DNA of 64,000 nucleotides. Origin: Nageia nagi. Taxonomy: Eukaryota; Pinophyta. Positions 12,082 through 22,993 of this stretch are shown in pieces (position 1 is the first letter of the stretch; each line of letters starts with the position of its first letter). Location of the stretch: the NCBI GenBank assembly GCA_050084985.1, contig JBITNC010000001.1, forward strand, positions 170,624,001 to 170,688,000. The letters run 5' to 3'. Under the pieces are notes generated by a model that saw only the letters and a program-made list of their open reading frames with translations, was not told where the DNA came from and ran no database searches. Both the position numbers and the translations under genes were made by a program.

Positions 12082-12719
12082 GAATTATCAACCAAGAAAT
12101 GCGGTTGATGATTTCAAAAATATAGGATGAGAAGATTTGTTGCTTGATTTATTATTATTACTTTTTTATGATATAAGTTTTGGCTCAATTTCTTAGATGA
12201 ATCAAAATTTTGATTTATCAAATTATGATAAAATGTGTTTTCATTTTACATTTGATGTAGTTTTGAAAACAAATTTGAATATACTTCAGAAGTGACTATT
12301 TTTGGTATGACAATGTGTTGAGCTTGTGTGATAGTTGCATGACATTTATATTATGTCATTTTGCATGTCTAAGCACACATGTACCGTATAAGTCCTCTTT
12401 AGTATATGAGTTTGATGGTGTTGTCCTTTATCCTGACAACAGGGTTTCAAGATGATCTCCTGTAACAATGATACATCACATTTTATCTCCTTTGATATTT
12501 GTAAATGTTAATGATATTTTTAAGAAATATCATCAAAATCTTTTTTCGTATAAAGCTTAAGATCTTTTGGTAGGATATAATTATAGCTTCTCTAAATCAA
12601 AACTTGTTATTTATACATATTTCATCATCCGATGTTGTCATGAGGATAGCCCTTGCCATGGCTGAATATGATTTTTTTTTTAACTTTTGCAATTGATACA
12701 TTTTGAAAATGATATTGTA

Positions 12720-13146
12720 ATACATCAAAACTATGCTTGTGTCAATCTCCATACTTTGTGCTATTTATGGTAGTTGCATGACAAGACTCTAGTTTGTCTT
12801 TGCATACTGAAGCGAGTATGTGGTGGTAAGCTTATTTGATGTATACAATTTCGAGGTAGTGATGTTGTATATCAAAACTTCACTTGTGTTTATCTCCATA
12901 CTGTGTGCTATTTATGGCAGTTGCATGACAAGACTCTAGTTTGTCTATGCATGCCGAAGTGAGTATGTGATAGGAAGCTTGTTTTGTATATACAAGTTTG
13001 AGATAGTGATGTTGTATATCAAAACTTCACTTGTGTTTATCTCCATACTATATGCTATTTATGGTAGTTGTGTGACAAGACTCTAGTTTGTCTCCGCATG
13101 CCAAAGCGAGTATGTGATAGGAAGCTTGTTTTGTATATACAAGTCA
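12720..13146. repeat. 147-bp tandem repeat, ~2.9 copies
   Basis: The landmark TCTCCATACT starts at about 12746, 12893 and 13040, giving a spacing of 147 bp twice. Each unit contains GCTATTTATGG(T/C)AGTTG, GACAAGACTCTAGTTTGTCT and GAGTATGTG. Units 2 and 3 are more alike than unit 1. Confidence 0.9.
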
Positions 13147-15133
13147 TTTTTCATTTTTCTCTGCTTTTGACCCAGTAAAATGGGTTTCGTGATGATCTTT
13201 TGCATAAGTATTTTAGAATCATATTGAGCATAAATATCTTATTTTAGGTTATAGGCAATCTTAATTACCTTAACCGTGAGTAGACATATAACTTTTGATT
13301 TTGTAATTAACAATGTTTTGGGTACATTTTGAGAGAGATGTAGCCATGGTCTTACTATGTGATCATAGGATTGCTTTGATTGTGGTGCTGATATTAGCAT
13401 TATGGCCCCTTTTGAACTGACTAATGATGTCAGTGACGATGATGATAGACTGTTAAAAAAACTAATGCATATTAGCTAGCGAACAAGTAAGATGAATGTA
13501 CGAATGATTCTAACCTTATTGTTTCAATCATTTATAGGTGAATATAAGATTTGATTTTAGGTCATGGTAAATTGTATTTACCCCAATTATCCAAGTATGA
13601 TTTCTTGAGCTTTGCAATTGAAGTATTTTGAACACACGTTGGTTGTGCACCAAATAGGTACTAAAGGCTTTTTTCCATATCTCATTACATGGGTGTCTTG
13701 TGTTTATCCCAAGGAATGTATGGAGCCGAGTCAAGTATATGACATGAAGTCCCCTTTGTGTGCACTGATTTGAATTTTGATTATTATGTTATTACTCTAG
13801 AAGAATATGTTTTTAAAAAATCATTGGAATCATGCTTTTTGATGACTAGGGTTTCTTGAATACGTATAATAATAAGTGATGACTAAACATGCATAACATG
13901 ACATATGATTTGAACTAGCAAGTTAGTGATTCATTGTAAGATCATAAACAATAAATGGTGCTTGTCCTATCAAGGATTCATGATGAAATTATTTATGATC
14001 GAGTTTGCATGTTTATTTGGTTATCTTTTTCATGTTTTGACTTATTCCCATGAGTACATATATGTGATGTATGAATATGACGAATGGTTGACACTTGTGT
14101 GTAATCACATACAATTTTTTCATAAATGTAAATGCATATGTGATACATGATGTGGTGAGCAAACATAGTCATGTATCTTGAGAAGATACAAACAAACTAA
14201 TATGTTATCATTGTATACTTATACAAATACCACTAGACTCATAAGTAGGTGATAATATTCTTGAGGTTGGTAAGTGGTTAAGTCAAGACTCGTACACTTG
14301 AGTTTATCAACTTATGTACGAATATTTTAAATCTTGATTTTGTTGGTTGATGGTAGAGGCAAATGATTTGCTTTGGATCATGGACAATCATAGTTGCCTC
14401 AAATTATAATCAAACATAAACTTTTTGAATTTTCGCAATTAAAGTATTTTGAAAACAGGTTCTACACCTTACTAGGTATTCATGCTTGCCTACATATGCT
14501 ATTTCATGGAACACTTTATTCCATAGGCTCTATGCCATTAGCATGTATGTGACGTGGAGTCTTTTCAAAGTAGATAACATTTTAATGTTTGATAATTCTA
14601 CTATTTGCCCCAGCATAATGGGTTTCATTGTCATTTCTTGCAAAAATCATTAGAAACATGTTTTTCCATGATTGAGGTTTTTTGTTGAACAAGACTTGAA
14701 AATAAGACAAATGAATTCTACTTCTTTTATCGAGATGGTGATACAAAATCAAGTTTGCTACAAAGATCAACATAATGGTAGATGATATATATTATGTATT
14801 TTGTTATTCATTCTTAAGAAATTTAAAAGCATGATTTAAACTTTAATCATGAACGTACTTTGATGTGCTACACATTGATGGTGTATCTCTAAGTTCGAAT
14901 AAGTACTTCGATTATTGTTATTAGTTTTATTGTTATTTCAATCATCGATTTTGATTTGGATATTATTAAATATCTTCAAATTTAAGGATAATGATTTGAA
15001 AAATTGCAGTATTAGATTGTATCATTTACCAAACTTGGCTACTAATACTTTTTATTTTATGATAACATGTGCAAAGGATATGGAACAAGATGTAGCACAC
15101 ATTCAATTTATGGGTAGATGATAATGAATGTAA

Positions 15134-15480
15134 AGGGGAGAAGAACATCGACTTCCAATTCAAAGGGAAGAGCAATTTCTTACTCTCGATCCCAAGGAAT
15201 GATGGAAGCTTTTTAACGATGTTCTAAGGGTTGAAATGGATGGGATATGATAGGAAAAGAACATTGACTTCCAATTCAATGGGGAGAATAATTTCTTATT
15301 CTCGATCCCAAAGAATAATGGAAGCTATAAAATTTAACAATGTTCTAGGGTTGACTTTTATCAATCTACTAAGGGCAATTTCTTGCTTAAACTTGTGGAT
15401 AAGAATAGAAGCAAAAAGGTTTTAACAACAACAATGTTGACTCCCATATTAATGGGGAGAGCAATTACTTGTTCTTTTTC
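15134..15480. repeat. Imperfect tandem repeat, 3 copies
   Basis: A GAACATYGACTTCCAATTCAA...GGGAGAGCAATTTCTTACTCTCGATCCCAA module of about 75 bp begins near 15142, 15258 and 15431 (spacings about 116 and 173 bp), the third copy being more diverged. Confidence 0.75.
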
Positions 15481-16981
15481 TCAAATAATATGGAAGTACC
15501 TCAAATTTAATAATCAGTAAAGATGGAGTAAGAAAATATATGGATGTTGGATAATAAAATATGAAAGTTGGTATAGTATTACATGTATGGGGGGATGATG
15601 GATGTTAATATGAAAATAGTATAACAAATGAATGGACATAGGATGTATTGAGTATTTAGAGAGATAAACTAATCAACTCATCAAGGCATTGATAAATATA
15701 AGTGTAATATTAATTACTATGTAATAATAAATAGTATGGGATGGAGGCATGGGATGATGAAGAAATGTAATGATCATAATATTCAAGTTGACCATATTAA
15801 CCAATCATCATTAGATTTTTTATTCTTTAGATGATATAAAACAAAGTCATGATGTTATCAAAATTATCATAGACTCAGGTGTGTGCAATGATGTTTATTT
15901 CCATCTCTAGACAATCTCGAACTAAATGTCATAAGAGCATAAAATATATAAGCTAGTTCATCCATATGAAATGTACAGAGGTCCATAGGAAAGAAGGTCT
16001 CTAACCAATATGGAGATGTCGCCACTCGTAAGGTATGCCCCATTACTAGATAGGCATCCATAGCCTCGATGAGGATTAACCCCTCGATCCTGCTACAACC
16101 TTGCTCTACTACGAGTCAGGCATTTATAGCCCCAGTAGAGGATATTGTAATCACCCAAGAATCATTGATATAATGTAATAATTTTTTTTTTTTTTGTCAT
16201 ATCTTTTCACCTCTTTTTTTTTTTTTTTTAATAAAACTATCAAATGATTCTTGGGTTTGAGATGAAGCAAATAATAGGATGAACATGTAATACTTTCGCT
16301 CAAAATCATGCTCTTGTAACACCTCATTCTTGACTATTTTAAGATTATTTAAATGTGAATATGTGTATGAGTCTATAATAACCTTAAGTGTATCATATTC
16401 ATGTTTGTTTATCATCCAAAGTTTCAAAAACTTTCATGATGAAGGTGGGTAAAGTCAATAAGAATATTAATTTCATAAACTCTTTCTTTTACAATAAGTA
16501 TTAAACATATTTGTATAATGGTATGGAAGTGATCATGGATAATGTATAGTATATATGCCTTGATGAATTATTAAAATATAATCTGATACTCAAATATTCC
16601 AACATAATGGGGATGAATATGAGGTGGAAAAAAAAAAGGGAAGGCATGGAAATGCAATAAACATATTATAACCTATTTCAAAATTAGATATGATCATTTT
16701 AGTTTTTAATCATATTTTGATGTTTGTGTGATTTCTAAATCATGTTTTAATGATTTTTTTTTTTTTTATGGAGGGAAATTGCCCCAATGTGATCTACGTA
16801 AAATATGAGGAGATCAAAAGTAAGATGGGGGACGACTACCCCAATGTGAATGATGTGAAGGAGATTGAATATCCTTATGCAAACAACATAATTCATCATT
16901 GTTTAATTGTGTAGAATGTATATATGTGTTTTGTAGATGATGTAAATTGTTATCTATCAATAAAGGTATATCTACTTCAAA

Positions 16982-17751
16982 TCATCTATCATACATCAAA
17001 TCATGAAGGGCATGATTTAATTGGTGGCAATGTTTAGTATCATGCCCCAAGTGATGAGGATAAACATGATGTCCATACTTATTGTATTTTATTGACTTAG
17101 GCTTTAGGTTTTCTTTCATTATATGATCTACCACCCTCTTAGGTTGTTCCAAAGATTGCATTCCATCATTGTAATCATCTTTGGATTTTAATTCCCATCT
17201 CATTTCTTTATGATTATGCACTTGCCTAAAAAAGGTGGATGATGTTTTCCCTTTTGACTTTTGCATAGGAGGTTTTGTTTTCGATGATTTTGTAATATTA
17301 TAATGTAAGTATGGATTTTCATCTCTTTGTACACAATGGAGTACTCCCTCATGAATGTATTTTAGACAACCATGAAATGTAGATGGGACACATTCCATTT
17401 CTTGAATCCATGGTCTACCTAAAAGAATATTATATTGTTTGATGTTTCCTTCGATGATATATAATGATGTTTGTATTGTCTTACATCCAATGGTGATGGG
17501 TAATACTATCGATCCTATTGTTGAACATAAGGCATTATTAAATGCTTTTATTTGTAATGATGGCAAAGAAATATGAGAGAAAGGAAGATTCAATTTGTGA
17601 TATGCCAATGTAGATATGATATTGACATCTGACCCTTTGTCTATTAATATCCTCTTAACAATTTTACCATTTACTTTACCGATGACATGGAGAGGTGGAT
17701 CTAACCCTTGAATTCCCTTGTTTGGTTGTCTCTCATGGTCATAAAAAGAAA
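16982..17751 (-). pseudogene. E3 aspartic protease with trailing knuckle-like motif
   Basis: Reads in the -1 frame relative to gag and overlaps its end by about 33 nt. KRILIDKGSDVNIISTLAYH (about 17660-17600) is the active-site region with DKGS in place of DTGS. YNILLGRPWIQEMECVPSTF and HGCLKYIHEGVLHCV follow (about 17450-17340), the classical end of the domain. A basic linker then leads to HHLGHDTKHCHQLNHAL (about 17060-17010), very like the gag zinc knuckle (HHQRGHSTKNC). The open part 17608-16982 is 208 codons. After TAA/TAG at 16982 there is no RT. I saw no slippery heptamer in the short overlap, so the frame change is more likely an indel than programmed frameshifting. Confidence 0.75.
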
Positions 17752-20400
17752 TTATAGGCTGATGTTCAATGGAGGAACTTGCATTTCAGATTTTTGATTA
17801 TATGATATATCAATTTGTTTTTCTTGTATGTTTTGAGTTCCAATATCAACTCCAACTATTCCTATAATAGGTTGATTACTTGGATTCCAAGTGGGTGTCA
17901 CTTGGCTGTAATTAGGTATAATAGATACTGTATTTACTTGATATGAAGGAAGTGAGTCTTGATAATTTTTTAAATTTTGATCTAAAATAGAAGTATGGTC
18001 TTCAACTTCCAAGTTATTATCTTTGATTGAATTTTGAGTTCTATTTCTCAATGCTAGACAATTTTTTGTACTATGACCTCTTTGATGGTGATAATTACAA
18101 TACTCATTTTTGTTATATTTTTCTTTTCTCATAATTTTTATTTCACCATATTTAATCTTGACCCTCTCAATTATAACTGCATGAGCAATAACTTCTTTGA
18201 GAGTATTATATTGTTGTATTTGTAATATACTAGCTATAGGCCTTAAATAATTTTGATTGAATAATTTAACTAACTCCTCCTGAGGTAAGGTATAGGGCAT
18301 GCCATAGAGTATATCCCTCCATCGTGAAACAAATTCAACGATTGATTCATTCTAAGATTGTTTTAGTTCTACAAGATCCATAATAGAAGATTCTTCTTTG
18401 ATATAAATCCTAAAATGTTGTAAGAACAAGTTTTCCAATTGGGAAAATGAATAAATACTATGTCGTGGCAAATTATTATACCATTCTAAGGCTTGGGCTG
18501 CAAGCGTCATGGGGAACAAATGTAGCATCAAGTCCTCATCGTTATAAATTAGGTAATTTGAAAACTTAAACCACCTTAAATGTTCCTTAGGATCCTTATT
18601 TCCTATAAAAGGGATTATCTTAGGCATTTCAAAGTTGTAAGGTAATTTCTTCTTAGGAACACTCGGATGGATGGGTTCATTGTAAATATTATCATATGTC
18701 AACTTCTTGAACCTTGATATGTTCATTTCTTTATTCATGAAATCTTTCATGAAATCTTCTAATTCTTTATTTGTCCAACTACCCTGAGGATGTTTTTGGT
18801 ATCTTCTATGATTGGTGTTTCTTTTTGACTTTAGGTTTGAATTATAAGATTCATCATCAAAAGGAGATCTTGATAACAATGATGAAGATGATAATGATGG
18901 AAAATTAGAAGGTAAATGATGCACTTGCATTGGATTTCTAAGAGTTGTAAATGGTTGTACTTTATTTTGTTGAGACTTCTCATGAAGTAACCAACTATCT
19001 CGAACTTCTTGTTTTACCTTATCAAAAATTTATCGTTGTTTATCAAGCTCTTGCTTTTCTTTTTCTTTGAGTTCTATATTATTTTATTTAAGTTTGGCTT
19101 CCTCTTCTAACTTACTTTGAACATCTTCATATCTTTTACTAAAGTTTATAGTTTCTTCATAATCTCTCTCTATGTGTTTTCTCTTTGCCTCCAACTCTGC
19201 AAAAGAGGGTATCTCTCCTACCCTGAATTGTTTAGCTAAAGCTTTTCTACATTTTTCTTGCGATGAGGGTTTCTCATAGGAGTAAGGATCATAAAAGAAT
19301 TTGTTTGAGATCTTACATTGAGGAGTTGTTTGCGAGGTTCTTACTGAATATAAGGTCATTCTATCAAAATCTTCCATACAAGACCTAGCCCTATGAAGTG
19401 TTTTTTGATAGGTGGGGTCAATTATCCTAGCTTGTGAAGAGGGACTTTGAGGTTGATAATCTAAGCTTTCGAGAGCCAATTCTCTTTGTTGATTAGAGTA
19501 AGAGTCTTGAGATCTCCATACTTGGTAATTAAGAGGTGATGATAATTACATCCAAGCTTGACTCTTTTGGTTGGCATGAGCTTTTACATCATGCTTTTGT
19601 CTTATCTCTTCTTGTCTCATTTCATCGACAAACTTATTGAAGGTTTTGTCATGTTGATCGTGGGAAGAACATGCTTGTTGTTGTTTATGGGATGCCCTTT
19701 GCAAAATATTCTTAGCTTTTTCATCATAGAAAATATTCCTAAGTAATTTATTTGTTGTAGGGCTATCTTATTTATCACATTCATAATTTTTCATCAAGCT
19801 AGTTTGATATTTTGAAGGTATTTTTAGTGGGTTTGAACAACATTCATCCTCATAAAAATTTGTATCATTGCCATGATGTGTTGTTTCCCCACATGGATGT
19901 TCATTACTAAGCTCATGTGTGTTAGCTTTGGAAATTTTATTTTTATATTTTTCATTTCTTTGTGATTGAAATTCTTGAGATTCAATAATACAATCTATGG
20001 ATTTTTTAATTCTTATGTGAGGCTTTCCAATTTCTACCTATGATGAGAGTGAACAAGTTTCATCCTTGAACTCAAGAATATCATGAGATTCATGGGAATC
20101 AATAGAAGGTCTTGTAACCTCTAGAAGGGGAGGAGAATGAAATTGCAATTCTGAGGAATGTTATGAAAAATCCTCAAGATTCATGTCAAACTCCTCTTCT
20201 TTAATATCATATTCATCCCAAGGTTGGGGTGAAGACATCAAGGTATCTAACTCTAGGAGGTCATATGATTTAGCATAGGATGTTGCATCAAGGCCTTTGG
20301 CATTAATACTCGATTCATCCCTTAGCAAATTGGATTCATTAGGTTTGATAGTCTCAAAAGGGGATGCACAACAAGATTTTAATTTGATGAGATGTGTCGA
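17752..20400 (-). pseudogene. E3 gag with very long N-terminal extension, seven stops in one frame
   Basis: One frame stays readable for about 880 codons. From the right: an acidic region with SSPQPWDEYDIKEEEFD (about 20250-20180); a Gln/Lys-rich coiled-coil-like region (DEMRQEEIRQKHD near 19600; KLEEEAKLK and ELKEKEKQELDKQR near 19090-19030). The gag core lies at 18700-18300 (EPIHPSVPKKKLPYNFEMPK, MTLAAQALEWYNNLPRHSI) and LPQEELVKLF at 18290. The knuckle EYCNYHHQRGHSTKNC is near 18100. The frame ends at 17752. In-frame stops are TAG 18352, TAA 19030, TAA 19084, TAA 19546, TAA 19768, TAG 20038 and TAA 20161; every one could be a Gln codon changed by C-to-T. Gag forms the virus-like particle; the N-terminal extension is unidentified. 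Confidence 0.82.
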
Positions 20401-20787
20401 TGAGTTTCAATATTTATGATGGGCTCATTATTTTCAGTGTCAAACTCATCCCATGATGAGGGCGAAGGAATGGAAGAACTATACTCTAGCTCTTCATGGG
20501 ATCTAACAAGGCTTTCTGAGGATTGAAGAAGAGGTATGGTACATTGTTCTATCTTTGCTAAGTATGCTAAAAGCTTTTCAATGTCAATATAAAAATCATT
20601 CTTCATGACCTTTGAAGTAGAATAGGTATCTAAGGTTGACTTGGCAATATGTGACCATAGTCTTTGTATTTTCGATTTTACTTTGATAGAAAAAGGAACA
20701 TAATTTAAAAGTGAAACCAAAACAAACCTCATAATGATAAAATTCCTTTAAGGCCTTATGAAATGCATTTAAATAAGTAAAATACAT
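20379..20787 (-). pseudogene. Upstream coding region of E3 (unidentified), frame-shifted from gag
   Basis: A 117-codon open stretch ending at 20379 contains ASTLDTYSTSKVMKNDFYID-like sequence, then IEKLLAYLAKIEQC and SPSSWDEFDTENNEP. The last resembles SPQPWDEYDIKEEEFD about 230 bp downstream in the gag frame, so the region probably was one protein with acidic WDE(F/Y)D repeats now split by an indel near 20390. An overlapping frame from 20787 begins MYFTYLNAFHKALKEFYHYE and may supply the original N-terminus. Some plant Ty3 elements (Ogre/Tat group) carry an extra frame before gag; whether this is equivalent is unknown. Confidence 0.5.
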
Positions 20788-22120
20788 TTATGCATACTAC
20801 CCTCTCCAACATTCATGTCCATTCACTTATCTTATCTTAATGTGATACAATCAAAAGTTTATTTTAAGTGGATCTTTGACCTTAATAAACCCCATTGTTC
20901 TTTTTTAATTATAATGTGATTCATTATCCAACCCATTAATGATGTTCATTAACTCCTTCCAGTTGTGGAAGTTTTATATGTGATAAATTTCCTCTTCTTA
21001 CTAGTAACATATCTCTTCGACCTCCAATGGAGTGGTAAGAGGAGACTTAGTAAAAAGCCATTAAGTGTAGATGAATTAATTAAGTGAGGTTCAATTACTC
21101 CTCCAAGAGTCACATATCCCTTCGACCTCCAATGGAGTGGTAAGGGTAGACATCTTTAAGAGTGTTAATGTGAAGTATATTTCTAAATAATATGTGAATA
21201 AATTTTACCTCTTTCACTTAACTTATTTCTGATCACTTAGGATCGCTTGAAGCACAAAAGTGAGAGCATACTTTGTTAAGTGAAAGTACTTAGTGTATCC
21301 GAATCCCTCCAATTTATTAACCTTTTAGTATGATTTATGCTACCAGAAACCCGATTTATTTTCCTTAAGTTCATTCCAAATTAAATGTGATTCATTTACC
21401 CCTTCCAATTGTGGAAGTATTATGTGCAGTAAATTACCTCCTCTTACTAGTAAGAGGTCATTATGTGTGGGTAAATTAGCCAAATTAATGATAATATGAA
21501 TGTGAGATAAAAGAAAAATTAATTACTCCTTCTTATCTGATCTATTCTGGTCACCTTAGATCGCACGAAGCACAAAGGGAGAGCATAAGTAGACAAGATA
21601 AAAAGTATTAATGTGTACGTACCCTTCACCCAAAACATGAAAATAAATACATAACATTTTACATAAAATGAAATAAAATAAATTAATTAATAAAAAATGC
21701 ATTTAACATTTTCTACCCATTCTTATATGCATTCTAGGTAAAGGAATCACATTAAAAAATATCCTTTCATTTTAACAATACATTATGCATTTTATTTTAA
21801 TTTTTCAGGAATAACCAAAAGAGACAAAACGACCTGGAGTATGAGTCACCGGTGTTTAGATAGAGGTCACTGGCATTTATTCTGAGTCACCAACATCTGA
21901 TCCCAATTGCTAGCATTTAGTCTGGATTACTTTATAAAATGCTGGCATTCCTTCTGAGTCATCGATGTCCGATTACAGTCACTGGTGTTTCTGCAACAGA
22001 TTTCCTAAAATGCATAGAATGCAAAATTTGAAGTTAGTATATGGAGAAATTCAAATAAACCAAATAATAGAAAGGTAAAATCATTATAAACAAAAAACCT
22101 CCCTATCAATAATGGAAGGG
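20788..22120 (-). repeat. E3 leader with internal duplications
   Basis: No coding frame between the PBS and the upstream coding region. TTCGACCTCCAATGGAGTGG occurs at about 21015 and 21119. A TTCCA(G/A)TTGTGGAAGT block recurs at 20957 and 21403, and GATCGC(T/A)(T/C)GAAGCACAAA at 21240 and 21561, so the leader arose by local duplication. From about 21838 to 22000 it has five short GTC(A/G)CCGG(T/C)GTTT-like units also found in the LTR. Confidence 0.7.
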
Positions 22121-22137
22121 CCCTCCTTCTAGCACCA
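22121..22137 (-). promoter_or_regulatory. E3 primer-binding site
   Basis: Minus strand TGGTGCTAGAAGGAGGG begins three bases inside the 5' LTR. The TGG start matches the CCA end of a tRNA; the tRNA species was not determined. Confidence 0.75.
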
Positions 22138-22140
22138 GAA

Positions 22141-22988
22141 TGTTGCAGTGAAAATAGAGCTGGAATGTAGAATAACATAAAATACAATTATTCTTCAATC
22201 TTCACTAAACCTCAAATTATACAAAATAGATATAAATGTTGTAATTGTAAATTGATATTGATTTTCAGCTCAAACTACAATTTTCCCTTGGAAGGGACTT
22301 TTACAAATGCCATTTGCCAAAATGAAGGTATTAGATCTTCATTGTTTTTGGTTTGCTTGCTTCTCTCCTTGATGTGAACAACCTGTAAATCCTACACACA
22401 TGCAAAAGATAATAACATCAAAGCATCTATGTATGACATGTATTAAATTGAAGCTAGCATAAAATAATAAAAGGTATGAGCTCACAAGATTTTGGCAGCA
22501 TTACCCTACTTCAAAATTGGGCCAAGATCCTCATTTATTTGCTTTGTATTAGCTTGTATTTATAGATTTTGGGTGAGATGTTCAAAGGTTGGTAAGAGGA
22601 AGTGAAAAGCCACCGTAGGTCATAACTGACCCCTTCTATCCACATCATCTTGGAAAGTTGAAATATTTCAACTTTCTCTTACTGTTTTGGCTTCTATTCG
22701 ACTGTTATAGAGTCATCGACAACTGGAAGATGGATGCCGACGATTGGCTCAAAATGCCAGCATTTGTTTTGGGTCTCCGGTGACTGGTTTTCAATTTTTA
22801 TAACAATATTAAAATGACCGCCAAATAGCCAATTTTTATCGAAAATGGGTCATGTGACCACTTGTTTTGCATGTACTCGATGAGAGCTATCCAATAATGG
22901 AGTTTTCAAGCTTGTTTGAGGCTTGTATAAAGAGTTATGATTAGTTCAATGTTTACTAGTTAAAAAGGGACATTTTTAGGTGTCTACA
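22141..22988 (-). repeat. E3 5' LTR
   Basis: Direct repeat of 11220-12067, 848 bp, TG...CA. Differences from the other copy are concentrated in the CG-motif cluster at about 22710-22790. As the transcription-starting LTR it lies next to the PBS. Confidence 0.93.
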
Positions 22989-22993
22989 CTATT
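22989..22993. repeat. Target site duplication of E3 (CTATT), right
   Basis: CTATT directly after the terminal CA of the right LTR, identical to 11215-11219. Confidence 0.93.

Larger units (their letters stand above)
12082..16981 (-). other. E3 3' non-coding region, repeat-bearing, no RT/IN
   Basis: About 4.9 kb between protease and PPT with no recognisable reverse transcriptase, RNase H or integrase motif in any frame. It contains a 147-bp tandem repeat (12720-13146) and a smaller tandem block (15134-15480). Several diverged modules recur, such as a CAATT..AGTATTTTGA-like stretch near 12683, 13300, 13611 and 14431, and GGGTTTC.TGATGATCT near 12443, 13180 and 14622. Poly-T runs lie at 16183-16194, 16215-16229 and 16756-16768. 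A 64-codon frame at 15867-16061 (minus) is not recognised. Confidence 0.7.
11220..22988 (-). mobile_element. Complete nested Ty3/gypsy-type element E3, non-autonomous
   Basis: Two direct repeats of exactly 848 bp (11220-12067 and 22141-22988) flank a 10.07-kb interior, with CTATT duplicated immediately outside (11215-11219 and 22989-22993). PBS sits next to the right LTR and PPT next to the left one, so the element runs on the minus strand. The interior codes for a long gag-type frame and a protease only; I find no RT, RNase H or integrase in the remaining 4.9 kb. It therefore resembles large retrotransposon derivatives that depend on an autonomous relative. By eye the LTRs differ at roughly 45-50 sites (about 5-6%), mostly transitions. 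Confidence 0.93.

Noticed and set aside
15867-16061. 64-codon minus frame with aromatic residues (SPYWLETFF)
   Set aside because: No recognisable domain, no conserved start, in a repeat-rich non-coding part of E3.
17700-17790. Programmed -1 frameshift between E3 gag and protease
   Set aside because: The frames do differ by -1 with a 33-nt overlap, but I saw no slippery X XXY YYZ heptamer in the overlap; an indel is simpler.
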